Assembly: GCA_012522755.1 (NCBI GenBank)
Contig: JAAYJV010000196.1
Coordinates: forward strand, 1-63,171
Direction: 5' to 3'
From: Candidatus Hydrogenedens sp.
GTDB taxonomy: Bacteria; Hydrogenedentota; Hydrogenedentia; Hydrogenedentales; CAITNO01
DNA length: 63,171 bases
The notes beneath the pieces were generated by a model. It worked only from the letters and a program-made list of their open reading frames with translations. It did no database searches and had not been told where the DNA came from. This document shows positions 1 through 8,873 of the stretch, in pieces. Both the position numbers and the translations under genes were made by a program. Numbering within the stretch: position 1 is the stretch's first letter; each line of letters starts with the position of its first letter.

Positions 1-248
1 CCTTTAGTGTGACTTCGTGTAACTTCGTGGAAGAAAAGAAAAGGCAGACTATAAAAATTCTTCATTCTTGTCCAAATCAACTTTTCTTGGACAGGAAAAT
101 GCAACGATCAGTCAACCTGATCCTGGAAATCGGGAAAATGAAGACAAAATCTGCCCAAAATACCAATGAATTCAACTGTGTGGATTCGATGGTGTCCTTA
201 ATTTGGACACCAGTGAAACGAGGTCAATCAGGTCACACACGGAAAAAC

Positions 249-352
249 ACATCTTTTACCAAAGAGATGACACTGACACGACCTTCCTTAGAACCACAGA
301 TGAACACTGATTGACACTGATAAATTAAAGACCTTGGGTCGCGCAGCCTGGG
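249..352 (+). repeat. Dispersed repeat R1, uninterrupted copy
   Basis: About 104 bp that aligns to 37805-37908 at close to 90% identity by eye. The segment 301-352 differs from 37856-37908 at only a few positions and shares TGATAAATTAAAGACCTTGG. After the match ends near CCTGGGA, TCAACGTCTTTC at 363-374 reappears in the second copy only after a 224-bp inverted-repeat insert. This copy may therefore represent the empty site. Confidence 0.75.
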
Positions 353-515
353 AGTGAATATCAACGTCTTTCAGGGTTTCCAAAGGCACTATTGATTCGT
401 TATCACCAGAAAACATCTTACCGAATCGATGATCTCACAATATCCTGAAAGTATATGGCTTGCAGAGTCAGCACCACTGACTTCTTCGTAAAAATAATGG
501 AAGTTGGCGGGTAGT

Positions 516-576
516 AACACAGAGAACCACCGAAAAATGGGATGATTTTTGAACCAGGTCATTCACTGAACACACG
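516..576 (+). repeat. Dispersed repeat R2, copy 1
   Basis: A degenerate copy of the repeat seen at 14416-14494 and 37716-37800. Shared landmarks are ACAGAG near the start, ATGA followed by a T-rich run, AACCA, and GAACACAC near the end. It belongs to the widespread class of intergenic repeats beginning ACCACAGAG. No coding function is evident. Confidence 0.55.
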
Positions 577-665
577 GTAATACAACTGTCAGGCATAAGA
601 AATACCTTTGATCTTGAAACGTCCATTGATCCCGTATCAAAACCAAGCGCCACGCCCCGCCCCCC

Positions 666-712
666 GCAGATCCGTCCGAATCTCCGGAAGTAACGCGCCT
701 ACCCCTATATTT
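666..712 (+). repeat. Dispersed repeat R3, copy 1
   Basis: Begins GCAGATCCGTCCGA, as do the copies at 14567 and 18717. Similarity beyond the first 15 bases is weaker here than between the other two copies. It lies in non-coding DNA. Confidence 0.5.
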
Positions 713-789
713 GCAATAACTTTCGGCATTTAATTCCCTGTAAAGATGCGCTTGCAACGCACTTTCTGTTAAACTGTATGTAAATAGTC

Positions 790-817
790 GGAACTTTATG
801 GTTTAAAAAGGGATAGT
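790..817 (+). promoter_or_regulatory. Putative ECF-type promoter of the sigma factor gene
   Basis: GGAACTT at 790-796 matches the -35 element recognised by RpoE-like ECF sigma factors. GATAGT at 812-817 sits 15 bases further on, in the place of a -10 element. A hairpin (AGTACA at 815-820 with TGTACT at 833-838) follows in the leader. ECF genes often autoregulate, so this is a plausible self-promoter. The -10 match is not canonical. Confidence 0.45.
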
Positions 818-862
818 ACAGGTAGAGACTCTTGTACTTATCCCGATAAGTTTTATTGATAC

Positions 863-1552
863 ATGAAAAATCACTCATCATCACAAAAAGAAACGCCCGG
901 GCATCCTGTACCTCTACGGGTGATCAGCCATCAGGGCAGGCCAGTGGACTGGTCCGCTCTGGATGATGATGCTCTCATGGCTGAACATGTACAAGGTGCT
1001 GAACAGGCTTTTGAAGAACTGGTTCATCGTTACGAGCGACGTATTTTTTCTTATGTTTACAGAATGTTGCAAAACAGGCTTATTGCCGAAGAAATCACAC
1101 AGGAAGTTTTTCTTGCCCTGGTGCGCAACAGCAAACGTTACAAAGCTCAGGGCCGGCTGTCCTCTTATCTCTTCGCCATTGCTTCCAACAAGGTTTACAA
1201 GGAGTGGGAGCAGCGGCGCCGTCGGCCCCGGTTTTTCTCTCTGTCTTTCTGGAACAGCGATGACAGTGCTTCGGTCTCCGGACTGAGCCCTCTCGATGTT
1301 CTTGATGATAAAAAAGCATGCGTAGAAAAGGCATGTGAACGTTCAGAAATTTCAGATGCCATCAATGACGCTCTCAGACATTTGCCTAAGCATTATCGTG
1401 AGGCATTTGTTTTGCGGCGTTTTGAGGATCTCTCTTATGATGAGATCGCCGATATACTTGACTGCCCTGTAGGCACCATCAAATCACGTGTTGCCCGGGC
1501 TGAAAAAGGGTTACGGCCCTATTTGGAAAAATTCAGAGAATATTTGGACTGA
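863..1552 (+). CDS. RNA polymerase sigma factor, ECF (sigma-70 family)
   Basis: A 229-residue ECF sigma factor that would direct RNA polymerase to a small stress or envelope regulon. Region 2 spans about residues 45-118, with the helix RYERRIFSYVYRML and the EEITQEVFLAL stretch that binds core polymerase and the -10 element. Region 4 spans about 165-222, with LPKHYREAFVLRRFE and the helix-turn-helix IADILDCPVGTIKSRVARA. Region 3 is absent, as in ECF factors. The N-terminal 35 residues are an unusual extension. The start is ATG at 863, although the ribosome-binding site is weak. The anti-sigma gene follows after 17 bp, so the pair is probably co-transcribed and may be autoregulated from the GGAACTT element upstream. 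Confidence 0.93.
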   Translation: MKNHSSSQKETPGHPVPLRVISHQGRPVDWSALDDDALMAEHVQGAEQAFEELVHRYERRIFSYVYRMLQNRLIAEEITQEVFLALVRNSKRYKAQGRLSSYLFAIASNKVYKEWEQRRRRPRFFSLSFWNSDDSASVSGLSPLDVLDDKKACVEKACERSEISDAINDALRHLPKHYREAFVLRRFEDLSYDEIADILDCPVGTIKSRVARAEKGLRPYLEKFREYLD

Positions 1553-1569
1553 CTGTCGGAGCCTGTACC

Positions 1570-2244
1570 ATGTCGTTAGAATCCTCTATCCTGCGTCATC
1601 CCTCCTCTGTTCAGCTGATGGAGTATGCAGAATCATTGGTGGATGACGACTCGCCGGTGTGCGTGCTCATGGCCGCACATTTGAGCCGTTGCCCGGATTG
1701 TGCGAATGAAGTCCGGGCTATCCAGCAGTCGTTGAAGCTGACCGCTCTGGCCACCCTCCCCGAATCGTCGCAGACACTGTCTCACTCCATACTGTTGCAA
1801 GCCAGAAAGGAAATAGCCCGTCCCCCGGCGAAAAGGCCTTCCTTCCTGTATCCCTTCCTTCGCAGTGTGGCTTGTCTGGTTGGAATTCTGCTTCTGGCGG
1901 CCATCTCTTTTTCAGCAGCTCTGCAGGAAGGCTCAGAATTTTCTTCCATTGCCGTTCAGGCTGAGGCCCGTCCCATTCCGACGCCGGAAAACAGTTGGAC
2001 CCCCTCCCGTCCCTTCTCCGGCACAGTAGTACAAGCCTTGGCGGCCTCCATCGCCATTCAGGGAAATACCTTGTCCAATACGGGGCAGCGTCGCATCGTG
2101 GATTTTCTGGACCAGGATCTGGATGCGGCACTGGCTGCTCTGGAACGCAATCCCGGGTGTGTCCGTGCAACACAGATTGTGGACTCGGAGGCACAGAAGC
2201 GACTGGAGGGTCTGCGCACCCTCTTTGTCGATCGAACCCTTTGA
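1570..2244 (+). CDS. Putative membrane-anchored anti-sigma factor with zinc finger
   Basis: 224 residues. The N-terminal domain has the zf-HC2 anti-sigma signature: H37, C41 and C44 in HLSRCPDC, which in ZAS-type anti-sigma factors binds zinc and the cognate ECF factor. A single membrane span lies at about 97-118 (VACLVGILLLAAISFSAAL). The remaining ~105 residues would be periplasmic and resemble nothing I recognise. GGAG precedes the ATG by nine bases. Its position directly after the ECF gene is the standard arrangement, so it probably holds the sigma factor inactive at the inner membrane until an envelope signal arrives. The function is inferred from the finger, topology and neighbour. Confidence 0.8.
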   Translation: MSLESSILRHPSSVQLMEYAESLVDDDSPVCVLMAAHLSRCPDCANEVRAIQQSLKLTALATLPESSQTLSHSILLQARKEIARPPAKRPSFLYPFLRSVACLVGILLLAAISFSAALQEGSEFSSIAVQAEARPIPTPENSWTPSRPFSGTVVQALAASIAIQGNTLSNTGQRRIVDFLDQDLDAALAALERNPGCVRATQIVDSEAQKRLEGLRTLFVDRTL

Positions 2245-2284
2245 TGGATTGCAATGGTTTCAGTGGTAAAAGGGTAGCCTAATC

Positions 2285-4177
2285 ATGGGGAAATCAGCAC
2301 TTACTTTTTTTCTCCTGATCATGCTCTTTGTCATGCCTCCCGGATCGGCACAGCTGATCCAGCAGCTTCAGTCCGGCATTGAAGAGGTGGCGCGGGGAAT
2401 GGATTATGTGGGACGCCGCGCGGGCGTTTTTTTCGGGGCTCCGGAAGAAGGACGTGGCGGCGACGACAGTTTGCCCACAGCCAGAAGAGAGGTGGAAGAA
2501 CATTATCCGGCCAGTCCGGCTCCCAGCCTTTTTCTTTCCAATGAATTCGGAGATATCCGTGTGGCCTGCTGGGACGAACGACTTATCCAGATTCGAGCAT
2601 CCATTCAGGTAAGTGCGCCCTCGGAAGATCTTGCCGAACAGGTCTCGCAGCTCATTGAACTGCGTATTGCGGAGGAAGGGGATTATTGGGAGTGCCGCAC
2701 TTCTCTGCCCGAGTTGCGCAGCGGTGATGCCGTTGCCATGAGTGTCCATTTGCAACTCACCGTACCCCGGGATGCGACCCTGACCATCAACAATTATTTC
2801 GGTGATGTGTATGTGAACGATCTGGGCGGTCCTCTGTCAGCGGAGATTCAGTATGGCGCCTTGCAGCTGTCCCATATTCAAGGACCTGTACGAGCCAGGG
2901 TACAGGGAGAATTTCCGGTACGGGCTCACTATCTCAATCAGGGCGGCACCTTTATCCTGACCGGTGCCGAAGCGAACTTTTCCAATTATCAGGGCAATCT
3001 GGATATCACGCATTTTCGCGGATCTGTAACAGTACATCATCCCGGCGCGACTTCCACTTTGAATCTCGTGAGTGAGAACGGCCGTGCGGAAATTTTGCTG
3101 CCACCCGATGCGAATCCAGACCTGACAGCAACAGTAACCCATGGCCGTTTTGAATCAGAGCTGGATGTGAAGCGCATGAACAGAGGAAAGCAGCTGCTGG
3201 CCCGTCATATGAATGCGGACAGTGAACAGCGCATCATGGTCAATGCTTCTTTCAGCGATGTTCTCGTGGGTATAGAAGGGGGCATGTCACAAACCGTGTC
3301 GCGTATGAATGCGGATCAAAAGGCCTTTACTGATACCATAACCAGTTATATCCCCATAGAATCGGGGAACACCATGGTCATTGATGCCATGCCCGGCAAT
3401 ATCCATATTGAAGGCGTGGATGAGGAACAGCTTTCCATAGAAATGACCCGTGTCGCCTGGACGCCCTCCGCTGCAGCGGCCATGGATGCGCTGGACGCTC
3501 TGGAGATGACGAAAGAAAGCAAACCCGGTTTCATCCATATCACCACCCGGGCCACACAAGACATGGAAACTTTTTCCTGTCAGTCTTATCGGGCTGATCT
3601 GCGGATCAAATGCCCCCGTACCCTGCCTGTTACTCTAAACACGGAAAAAGGGGTCACAGTCGTGGAGGGGCTCGGCAATGGCTGCGTTCTGAATCAGGAG
3701 CAGGGCGAAATCCAGTTGGAGCATATCCGGGGCACAATCTTCATATCAGGCAACAGCACCTCGGTCAATGCCCGGGCCTGTACGGGACCGTTCACGGTTT
3801 CTGTCGCTTCAGGCGAAATTACGGCAAAAGAAATTTTTGACGCCATTTCCATCACCAATGGCGAAGGTCGTGTGTTCGTTGACACGCCGGGTAATACTGT
3901 TGAGGTTCGACAGCGTAAAGGAGATGTGCATTTACTGAGTCTCACACCACTTTCAGGAAGAGTGGATATTTTTGCGGAAGATGGCGATATCAACGTATTT
4001 GTCTCTCCGGAATCCAGTGCTTCCATTACGGTAAAAACCCAGGGCGGACAGATACGCAGCGCTCTTTCTTTGTCCGGAAGTATCAACAGAGAAAACCAGG
4101 AGTTTTTCGGCCGTATCAATGCTGGTGACCATCCCCTGTTGCTTGAAACCATTCAGGGAAATATCTATTTGAATTAA
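2285..4177 (+). CDS. Secreted DUF4097-like repeat protein of the sigma/anti-sigma unit
   Basis: 630 residues with a clear signal peptide (first ~22 residues, ending PGSA). The mature part is rich in short beta-strand repeats of the form G-x-I/V-x-V-x-x, for example SNEFGDIRVACWDERLIQIR, NNYFGDVYVNDLGG and ENGRAEILLPPD. This is the pattern of the DUF4097/DUF2807 putative-adhesin beta-solenoids often found beside ECF sigma/anti-sigma pairs. Two such modules seem to be present, about residues 70-330 and 360-630. It follows the anti-sigma gene by 40 bp in the same direction. It could be the envelope effector or sensor of the regulon. The family assignment rests on pattern only. Confidence 0.65.
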   Translation: MGKSALTFFLLIMLFVMPPGSAQLIQQLQSGIEEVARGMDYVGRRAGVFFGAPEEGRGGDDSLPTARREVEEHYPASPAPSLFLSNEFGDIRVACWDERLIQIRASIQVSAPSEDLAEQVSQLIELRIAEEGDYWECRTSLPELRSGDAVAMSVHLQLTVPRDATLTINNYFGDVYVNDLGGPLSAEIQYGALQLSHIQGPVRARVQGEFPVRAHYLNQGGTFILTGAEANFSNYQGNLDITHFRGSVTVHHPGATSTLNLVSENGRAEILLPPDANPDLTATVTHGRFESELDVKRMNRGKQLLARHMNADSEQRIMVNASFSDVLVGIEGGMSQTVSRMNADQKAFTDTITSYIPIESGNTMVIDAMPGNIHIEGVDEEQLSIEMTRVAWTPSAAAAMDALDALEMTKESKPGFIHITTRATQDMETFSCQSYRADLRIKCPRTLPVTLNTEKGVTVVEGLGNGCVLNQEQGEIQLEHIRGTIFISGNSTSVNARACTGPFTVSVASGEITAKEIFDAISITNGEGRVFVDTPGNTVEVRQRKGDVHLLSLTPLSGRVDIFAEDGDINVFVSPESSASITVKTQGGQIRSALSLSGSINRENQEFFGRINAGDHPLLLETIQGNIYLN

Positions 4178-4394
4178 TCTGTTTTCATAAGTAACCGGTC
4201 AACGGGATCCCCCGGGAGGGTACTTTCATATCTGGTCATCGATCAACTGAAGGTAAAATTGCATTATTTTGACCGCAGCTTTGACCGGAGTTTTTTATTT
4301 GCTCTTTACAAAATATATAATTATGCAAAATGTAGTGAAATAAGGTATGATATTGCAACAATTGCAGTACTATCAAGCGCTGTGGGAGCCTGAC

Positions 4395-5042
4395 ATGGAA
4401 GATATGCACAATTTGCTGGATACTTTGGGAGACAAAGAAGTCGCCTGGGTGGATCGGCGTGATGCAGCTGAAAAGATTGGCAAAGAGGTTCATCAGATAA
4501 TCGGTCGTCTGAGCAACCATCTTCAGGATGAGGATATGGATGTGAAGATGACAGTTGAACGGAGTCTGGAACCTGTTCACCTTTTGCTGCGCACCCGGGA
4601 TCAGGAACGCAAGCAGTTCAGCCTGCGGGATTTGGCGTTGTTCTGCGAAAAGACCGGAGTCCGTACTGTCAAACCGCATAAAACGGGCTTCGTCATCAAA
4701 GTGCGCCTTCCCAATGGCCGACGACAGCGCGTCTATCTCATGCCCCATCAATTGCGTGATGGCCGCAAGATCCTGCGCGTTCTGGCTGTGTGTTGCGAAG
4801 CGAATATCAAAAATGTTCAAAAGGGCTTGCGCACGAATTCACGGCTGGCCCACAGTGCCTTTTCACTCATCAAATCCAAAGGTATCGTCTATATTTCCAT
4901 CCTCAGCAACATTTATCGTCAAGAAGCGACACCGGACAGGATTAAAAGAACGGTCAAAGAGGTTGCCTATTATGCAGACTGGATGACCTATCTGGATGAA
5001 CCAGTCGCAGGAGACGAAGAAAGCGAATTCGAACAAGAATAA
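4395..5042 (+). CDS. Uncharacterised soluble protein
   Basis: I do not recognise this family. The chosen start (ATG at 4395, protein beginning MEDMHNLLDTLGD) has GGGAG six bases upstream; an in-frame ATG at 4347 lies further up without a good site. The 215-residue product has an N-terminal helical part (about 1-85) resembling one or two HEAT-like helices. A mixed alpha/beta domain follows, with LPNGRRQRVYLMPHQLRDGRKIL and a C-terminal helix-rich segment reminiscent of YbjN-like or secretion-chaperone folds. It has no signal peptide and a very acidic tail (EESEFEQE). Two genes follow in the same direction, after 26 bp and then a 4-bp overlap, so a three-gene operon is likely. Confidence 0.7.
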   Translation: MEDMHNLLDTLGDKEVAWVDRRDAAEKIGKEVHQIIGRLSNHLQDEDMDVKMTVERSLEPVHLLLRTRDQERKQFSLRDLALFCEKTGVRTVKPHKTGFVIKVRLPNGRRQRVYLMPHQLRDGRKILRVLAVCCEANIKNVQKGLRTNSRLAHSAFSLIKSKGIVYISILSNIYRQEATPDRIKRTVKEVAYYADWMTYLDEPVAGDEESEFEQE

Positions 5043-5068
5043 GAATTCAGGCTGAAGGAAGGACCTCC

Positions 5069-5584
5069 ATGAAGCCTCACGACACAGCCGATATTGTGGT
5101 GGGTGTTGACAGACATGCGGCGGTACAGGAAAAAGAACTGCGTTCGGCTCCCTCCCGGAATTTTCAAGGCATGAATTTATCGGGGCTCTGCTTTTCCGGA
5201 GCACAACTGGCCGGGGCCGATTTTCGAGGGGCCAGGCTGCGTGGAACGCGCTTTGATTGTGCCGATCTCAGCGGTGCGGATTTTACCGGGGCCGATCTGG
5301 AGCTGGCTGTTCTGGGCGGTGCGATTTTGAAAGGAGCCTGCTTCCGGGATGCCAATCTTGAGCGGGCCAATCTTGTGGGGGTGGATGCCGGGGATGCGGA
5401 CTTCTCCGGTGCACGCATGTATTTTTCCCGGCCGGGCAACGGGAATTTCAGTCGCTCTTCTTTCCGGGGCGCACAACTGGATCGAGCTATTTTCAGGCGG
5501 GCCAATCTCACAGACTGTGATCTCAGCGATGCCACAGGGGTTCCCAATTTTGAAAATGCCCAACTTGAGGGGATTAAAAAATGA
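5069..5584 (+). CDS. Pentapeptide-repeat protein
   Basis: 171 residues built almost entirely of pentapeptide repeats of the form A(D/N)LXX: FSGAQLAGADFRGARLRGTRFD, CADLSGADFTGADLE and so on, from about residue 28 to the C-terminus. Such repeats fold into a right-handed quadrilateral beta-helix. Some members mimic DNA and protect gyrase; many have no known function. One interruption at about 115-130 (MYFSRPGNGNFSRSS) breaks the regular register. It has no signal peptide. AAGGAAGG precedes the ATG. Its stop overlaps the next start (ATGA), so it is translationally coupled to the hydrolase gene. The partner and role are unknown. Confidence 0.88.
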   Translation: MKPHDTADIVVGVDRHAAVQEKELRSAPSRNFQGMNLSGLCFSGAQLAGADFRGARLRGTRFDCADLSGADFTGADLELAVLGGAILKGACFRDANLERANLVGVDAGDADFSGARMYFSRPGNGNFSRSSFRGAQLDRAIFRRANLTDCDLSDATGVPNFENAQLEGIKK

Positions 5585-6147
5585 TCTTTGCCCACTTCCG
5601 CACTGAAATCAACGAATCCAATCAATTTGTCATTGCCTGTGCAAAAGAGAAAAAGGCGCTGCTCATCGATGCGCCCATTCTCGACAGACGTATCCCCGCT
5701 TTTTTTAAAGAGCATGCCCTGACACTGAGCGGTATATTCATCACCCATGCCCATTTCGACCACACGGAAGGATTGGCGGATATTCTGGCCTGGCGAAAAG
5801 CGCCTGTTTATGCGGCCCGGGACACAATCACAGGTGTCCCTGCTGTGAAAAAAGAAGAGGACGACACCCTGCAGCTGGGCCGACTGACGGGGCGCTTCAT
5901 CGCTCTGCCGGGTCATACGCCCTGTTCACTGGGACTGATCATTGAGGACCGCATATTCACAGGGGATGCGCTCTTTTCCGGAAGTATCGGCGGCACCCCT
6001 GATGAGATTACGCGGCAACAGGAAATTCAGACCGTGGCGCAACAGGTATTCAGCCAACCCGATCACTATCAGATCCACACGGGGCATGGCCCTTCCTCCA
6101 CCGTATGGGTGGAAAAGAATTACAATCCCTTTTTTGTCCAGCCTTAG
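5581..6147 (+). CDS. MBL-fold metallo-hydrolase (glyoxalase II-like)
   Basis: 188 residues with the metallo-beta-lactamase metal-binding motif THAHFDHTEG (HxHxDH, about residues 56-61). A second histidine lies in LPGHTPCSLG, an aspartate in FTGDALF, and a final histidine in HTGHGP. This is the complete two-metal set of glyoxalase II-like hydrolases. The substrate cannot be told from sequence; small thioesters or S-glutathionyl compounds are typical for this size. It overlaps the pentapeptide gene by 4 bp. Its end also overlaps the convergent metF end by 4 bp, so there is no room for an intergenic terminator. Confidence 0.88.
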   Translation: MIFAHFRTEINESNQFVIACAKEKKALLIDAPILDRRIPAFFKEHALTLSGIFITHAHFDHTEGLADILAWRKAPVYAARDTITGVPAVKKEEDDTLQLGRLTGRFIALPGHTPCSLGLIIEDRIFTGDALFSGSIGGTPDEITRQQEIQTVAQQVFSQPDHYQIHTGHGPSSTVWVEKNYNPFFVQP

Positions 6148-7031
6148 TCTACAGGAGTGAAAAGAGCCAGAGAACGGCATATATCCACCGTTGCCCGCGA
6201 TTTGTTCAAGACATAAAAGTGTATTCCAGGCACTCCCTGAGCAATCAGTTCTTCCGCCTGTCGCGCTGCGTAATATACCCCCACGGCATGCTGGCCTTCT
6301 TTATCATCTTTGTATACTTCCAGGCGTTTCACGAGCCGAGAGCTCAGATGAGCGTTGCACATGCTGACGATATGCCCAGCCTGAGCCAGATTGGTCAGGG
6401 GAAGAATTCCGGGGATGATGGGCACTGAAATTCCCGCATCGTCACAACGGTCTCTGAAGCGGAAATAATCGGCATTGTCAAAAAAGAGCTGGGTGACGAT
6501 AAAATCCGCTCCCGCATCCACCTTCCGTTTGAGATTTTCTATATCAGCCGCCGTGGATGGTGCTTCGGGATGGGTTTCAGGGTAACCACCCACACTGATG
6601 CCCATATCAGGGAATTTCGTTTTGATCAGTGATACCAGCTCATTGGCATAGTGCAGACCATCAGGGGGAGGGCTGTAATTTTCTTCGCCTTTGGGAAGGT
6701 CTCCGCGCAAGGCTACAATATGGGTGATCCCGATTTCCCGGGCCTGGACAATAAAGGAACGGAGCTGTTCCACACTGCTGCCTATACAGGTCAGATGGGA
6801 GGCCAGGGGAATCTCGGGATGATTTTTGTGAACCGCAGCCAGAACGTCCAGTGTCCGCTCCCGTGAACTGCCCCCGGCTCCATAGGTACAGGTGATATAA
6901 GCAGGCCGACAGGCGACCAGTTCTTTCAGGTGAACAAAGAGAGCTTTCATACCCTCGGCTGTTTTCGGCGGAAACAATTCAAAGGAAATAACGGGCTGAC
7001 CTGTATCATAAAAAGAAGCGAATCGTACCAT
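6144..7031 (-). CDS. metF: Methylenetetrahydrofolate reductase
   Basis: 295 residues, the usual length of bacterial MetF. The enzyme reduces 5,10-methylene-THF to 5-methyl-THF with FAD and a reduced nicotinamide, supplying methyl groups for methionine synthesis. Visible features are SFELFPPKT at the N-terminus, TCTYGAGGSSRERTL, ALRGDLPKG, VGGYPETHPEAPS and the FAD/folate region VTQLFFDNADYF. ATG at 7031 is preceded by GAGGAG at six bases; a TTG two codons earlier is less likely. It lies upstream-to-downstream of menD on the same strand (gap of 84 bp) and may be transcribed with the men genes. Confidence 0.96.
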   Translation of the reverse strand: MVRFASFYDTGQPVISFELFPPKTAEGMKALFVHLKELVACRPAYITCTYGAGGSSRERTLDVLAAVHKNHPEIPLASHLTCIGSSVEQLRSFIVQAREIGITHIVALRGDLPKGEENYSPPPDGLHYANELVSLIKTKFPDMGISVGGYPETHPEAPSTAADIENLKRKVDAGADFIVTQLFFDNADYFRFRDRCDDAGISVPIIPGILPLTNLAQAGHIVSMCNAHLSSRLVKRLEVYKDDKEGQHAVGVYYAARQAEELIAQGVPGIHFYVLNKSRATVDICRSLALFTPVD

Positions 7032-7115
7032 GAACAACTCCTCTTGATCGCTTGCGCTCTATCAGTTATCAACGGATACTTCAAGCCGGTGCCGGTCCAA
7101 GCGTAGCAACCGGAC

Positions 7116-8873
7116 TCATTGATCTCTTTCACTTTGGAAACAAATCAACTTTTTACAGGCCTGAAGCGAACTTTCTCTGTCTATCCTGCATTCGATTATA
7201 CACGACTTTGGCGCACTCTGCACAGCAGCCCAGCACCGTTCAAAGTCACCCACAGTACGGACGTCGTACCATGGAAGACCGAACATATGAGCGAGTCCTT
7301 TGAATTCCCATTCATGGGGATGGATAAAACAGGGTATCAGTATTTCCGGAAATTCTGCGATGGGCAGGTGGGAGAATATGCCGCCGCCGCCATTGTTCAC
7401 AATGATGAGAATGACCGGGACTTCCGAGTTGGCCAGCAGAGGCAGCGAACTGAGGTCATGCAATGCGCTCATGTCACCCAGAAGCGCTGCGGTGCGCCGT
7501 CGGGAACCACAGGCAATGCCCGCGGCCGTGGCGATATTACCGTCAATGCCGCTCACGCCTCTGTTGGCATGAACAAGAAAAGCGGCACAGTGAGTACCCT
7601 GCATGTCCATATATCGAACGGGCATGCTGTTTCCGAGAAAAAGCGCCACATCGGCCTCCACTTTTTTCGTCAACAGGGAGGCGAGAGAAAACTCTGAGAG
7701 AGCCGCATCTTCACACAGCCCGGCTTCTGTACTCCCGGTGACGGCTGGAGACGGATCCGGAGGAGGCGCAAAGGGTGATTCTGCAGTTTTTCTTTCTTCA
7801 AGCATGCGAAGCCAGCCGTGACAGAACTCTGATATTTTCTGCTGCACATGACGGGTCTCCAGGTGGAAGGGATCCCTTTTTTCCGGGCGGGGATGAACAT
7901 GCACATAGAGGCCGGGAGAATCTTTTGCGAGAAACTCATTGAATACCTTTGAGAGAAAACTGTCACCCAGGTGGAGGACCGCCTCAAAGCCGGCTGAAAA
8001 ACTTGCAGTCTCCCCTCTTTTCAAAGAGAGATCATAGGAGAGGTGGAAGTTTGCAGGAAGATCTTTTCGGCGGCATCCGGAAAGGAGATCGGGAAAGACG
8101 GGCCAACCCAGTTTTCGGCCGAGTATCAAGGCCATTTCCTGATCTTCAGGATCATGCATGGATCCCAGCAGAATCGCCTTGTTCTTCACAGCCTCAAATT
8201 TATCGAGAAGGGAACGCAACTCTTCATCAGAAAGGGCAGGCGCTGCAACTTCATCGACCTGCCAGGGAAGGGAACTGTTTTTCCAGGGAGCCAGCTCATC
8301 CAGATAATCCGGAGGCCAGGGCTGATCAATCCGAACAGGCGCAAGCGGTTCACGGAAGGGACAATTGATGTGAACAGGACCCGGGGCATGAGAGAAACAT
8401 GGTGCCAGTGCCTGATCAATGCGGCTGAGAAGGGTTCCGGGACTTATCGACACATCAGGACAGGGCAGAGACAGGGCGTGGCGCACATGAGATCCGAAAA
8501 ACTGCTCCTGATCCATGGTCTGGTTGGCGCCGCAATTCTGCAGTTCGGGCGGCCTGTCGGCACTGAAAATGACCAGAGGAAGGCCGGAAAGATTGGCCTC
8601 CGCCACAGCGGGAAAACAATTGGCAACGGCTGTACCGGAAGTGCAGACGACAGCGGCGGGCATGCCTGCTCTGGAGGCACCCAGGGCGAAATAGGCGGCT
8701 CCGCGTTCATCATGATGGACAACAGTTTTCAAGGAGGGATTACGCCAGGCCGCAACAGCGAGGGGAGCGCTTCTGGAGCCGGGAGCAATCACCACGCACC
8801 TGATACCCCGGCGGGCGGCTTCTTCCATGAGCAGAGAGGCCCAAAGCATATTCAGATTGCTGTCATATTCCAT
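7116..8873 (-). CDS. menD: 2-succinyl-5-enolpyruvyl-6-hydroxy-3-cyclohexene-1-carboxylate synthase
   Basis: 585 residues. MenD is a thiamine-diphosphate enzyme that condenses isochorismate with 2-oxoglutarate in menaquinone synthesis. Conserved pieces are APGSRSAPLAVAAWRNP near the N-terminus, DERGAAYFALG with the catalytic glutamate region, GNSMPVRYMDM, ANRGVSGIDG, and the ThDP/Mg motif with NNGGGGIFSHLPI. The ATG at 8873 gives the family's normal N-terminus (MEYDSNLNMLWASLLMEE); an upstream in-frame extension runs inside menF and is rejected. The start overlaps the end of menF by 11 bp, so the two are translationally coupled. Other men genes are not in this window. Confidence 0.96.
   Translation of the reverse strand: MEYDSNLNMLWASLLMEEAARRGIRCVVIAPGSRSAPLAVAAWRNPSLKTVVHHDERGAAYFALGASRAGMPAAVVCTSGTAVANCFPAVAEANLSGLPLVIFSADRPPELQNCGANQTMDQEQFFGSHVRHALSLPCPDVSISPGTLLSRIDQALAPCFSHAPGPVHINCPFREPLAPVRIDQPWPPDYLDELAPWKNSSLPWQVDEVAAPALSDEELRSLLDKFEAVKNKAILLGSMHDPEDQEMALILGRKLGWPVFPDLLSGCRRKDLPANFHLSYDLSLKRGETASFSAGFEAVLHLGDSFLSKVFNEFLAKDSPGLYVHVHPRPEKRDPFHLETRHVQQKISEFCHGWLRMLEERKTAESPFAPPPDPSPAVTGSTEAGLCEDAALSEFSLASLLTKKVEADVALFLGNSMPVRYMDMQGTHCAAFLVHANRGVSGIDGNIATAAGIACGSRRRTAALLGDMSALHDLSSLPLLANSEVPVILIIVNNGGGGIFSHLPIAEFPEILIPCFIHPHEWEFKGLAHMFGLPWYDVRTVGDFERCWAAVQSAPKSCIIECRIDRESSLQACKKLICFQSERDQ

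Larger units (their letters stand above)
1..862. other. Gene-free repeat region upstream of the sigma factor gene
   Basis: I see no convincing gene here. Short open frames exist but run through repeat sequence and lack homologous-looking protein features. The stretch holds two small hairpins (TGTCCAA at 69-75 with TTGGACA at 87-93; GGTGTCC at 191-197 with GGACACC at 205-211). It also holds one copy each of three dispersed repeat types that recur at 14.4, 18.7 and 37.7 kb. The opening bases (TTCGTGTAACTTCGTGG) look like the CTTCGTG-type intergenic repeats common in many uncultured bacteria. The last 75 bases carry the likely sigma-factor promoter. Confidence 0.6.

Noticed and set aside
9-314. 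101-residue open frame on the plus strand
   Set aside because: It runs through dispersed repeat sequence and hairpins, has no domain-like pattern and no convincing ribosome-binding site.
7032-7115. SAM or cobalamin riboswitch in front of metF
   Set aside because: Only 84 bp separate it from menD, and none of the conserved riboswitch cores is visible.
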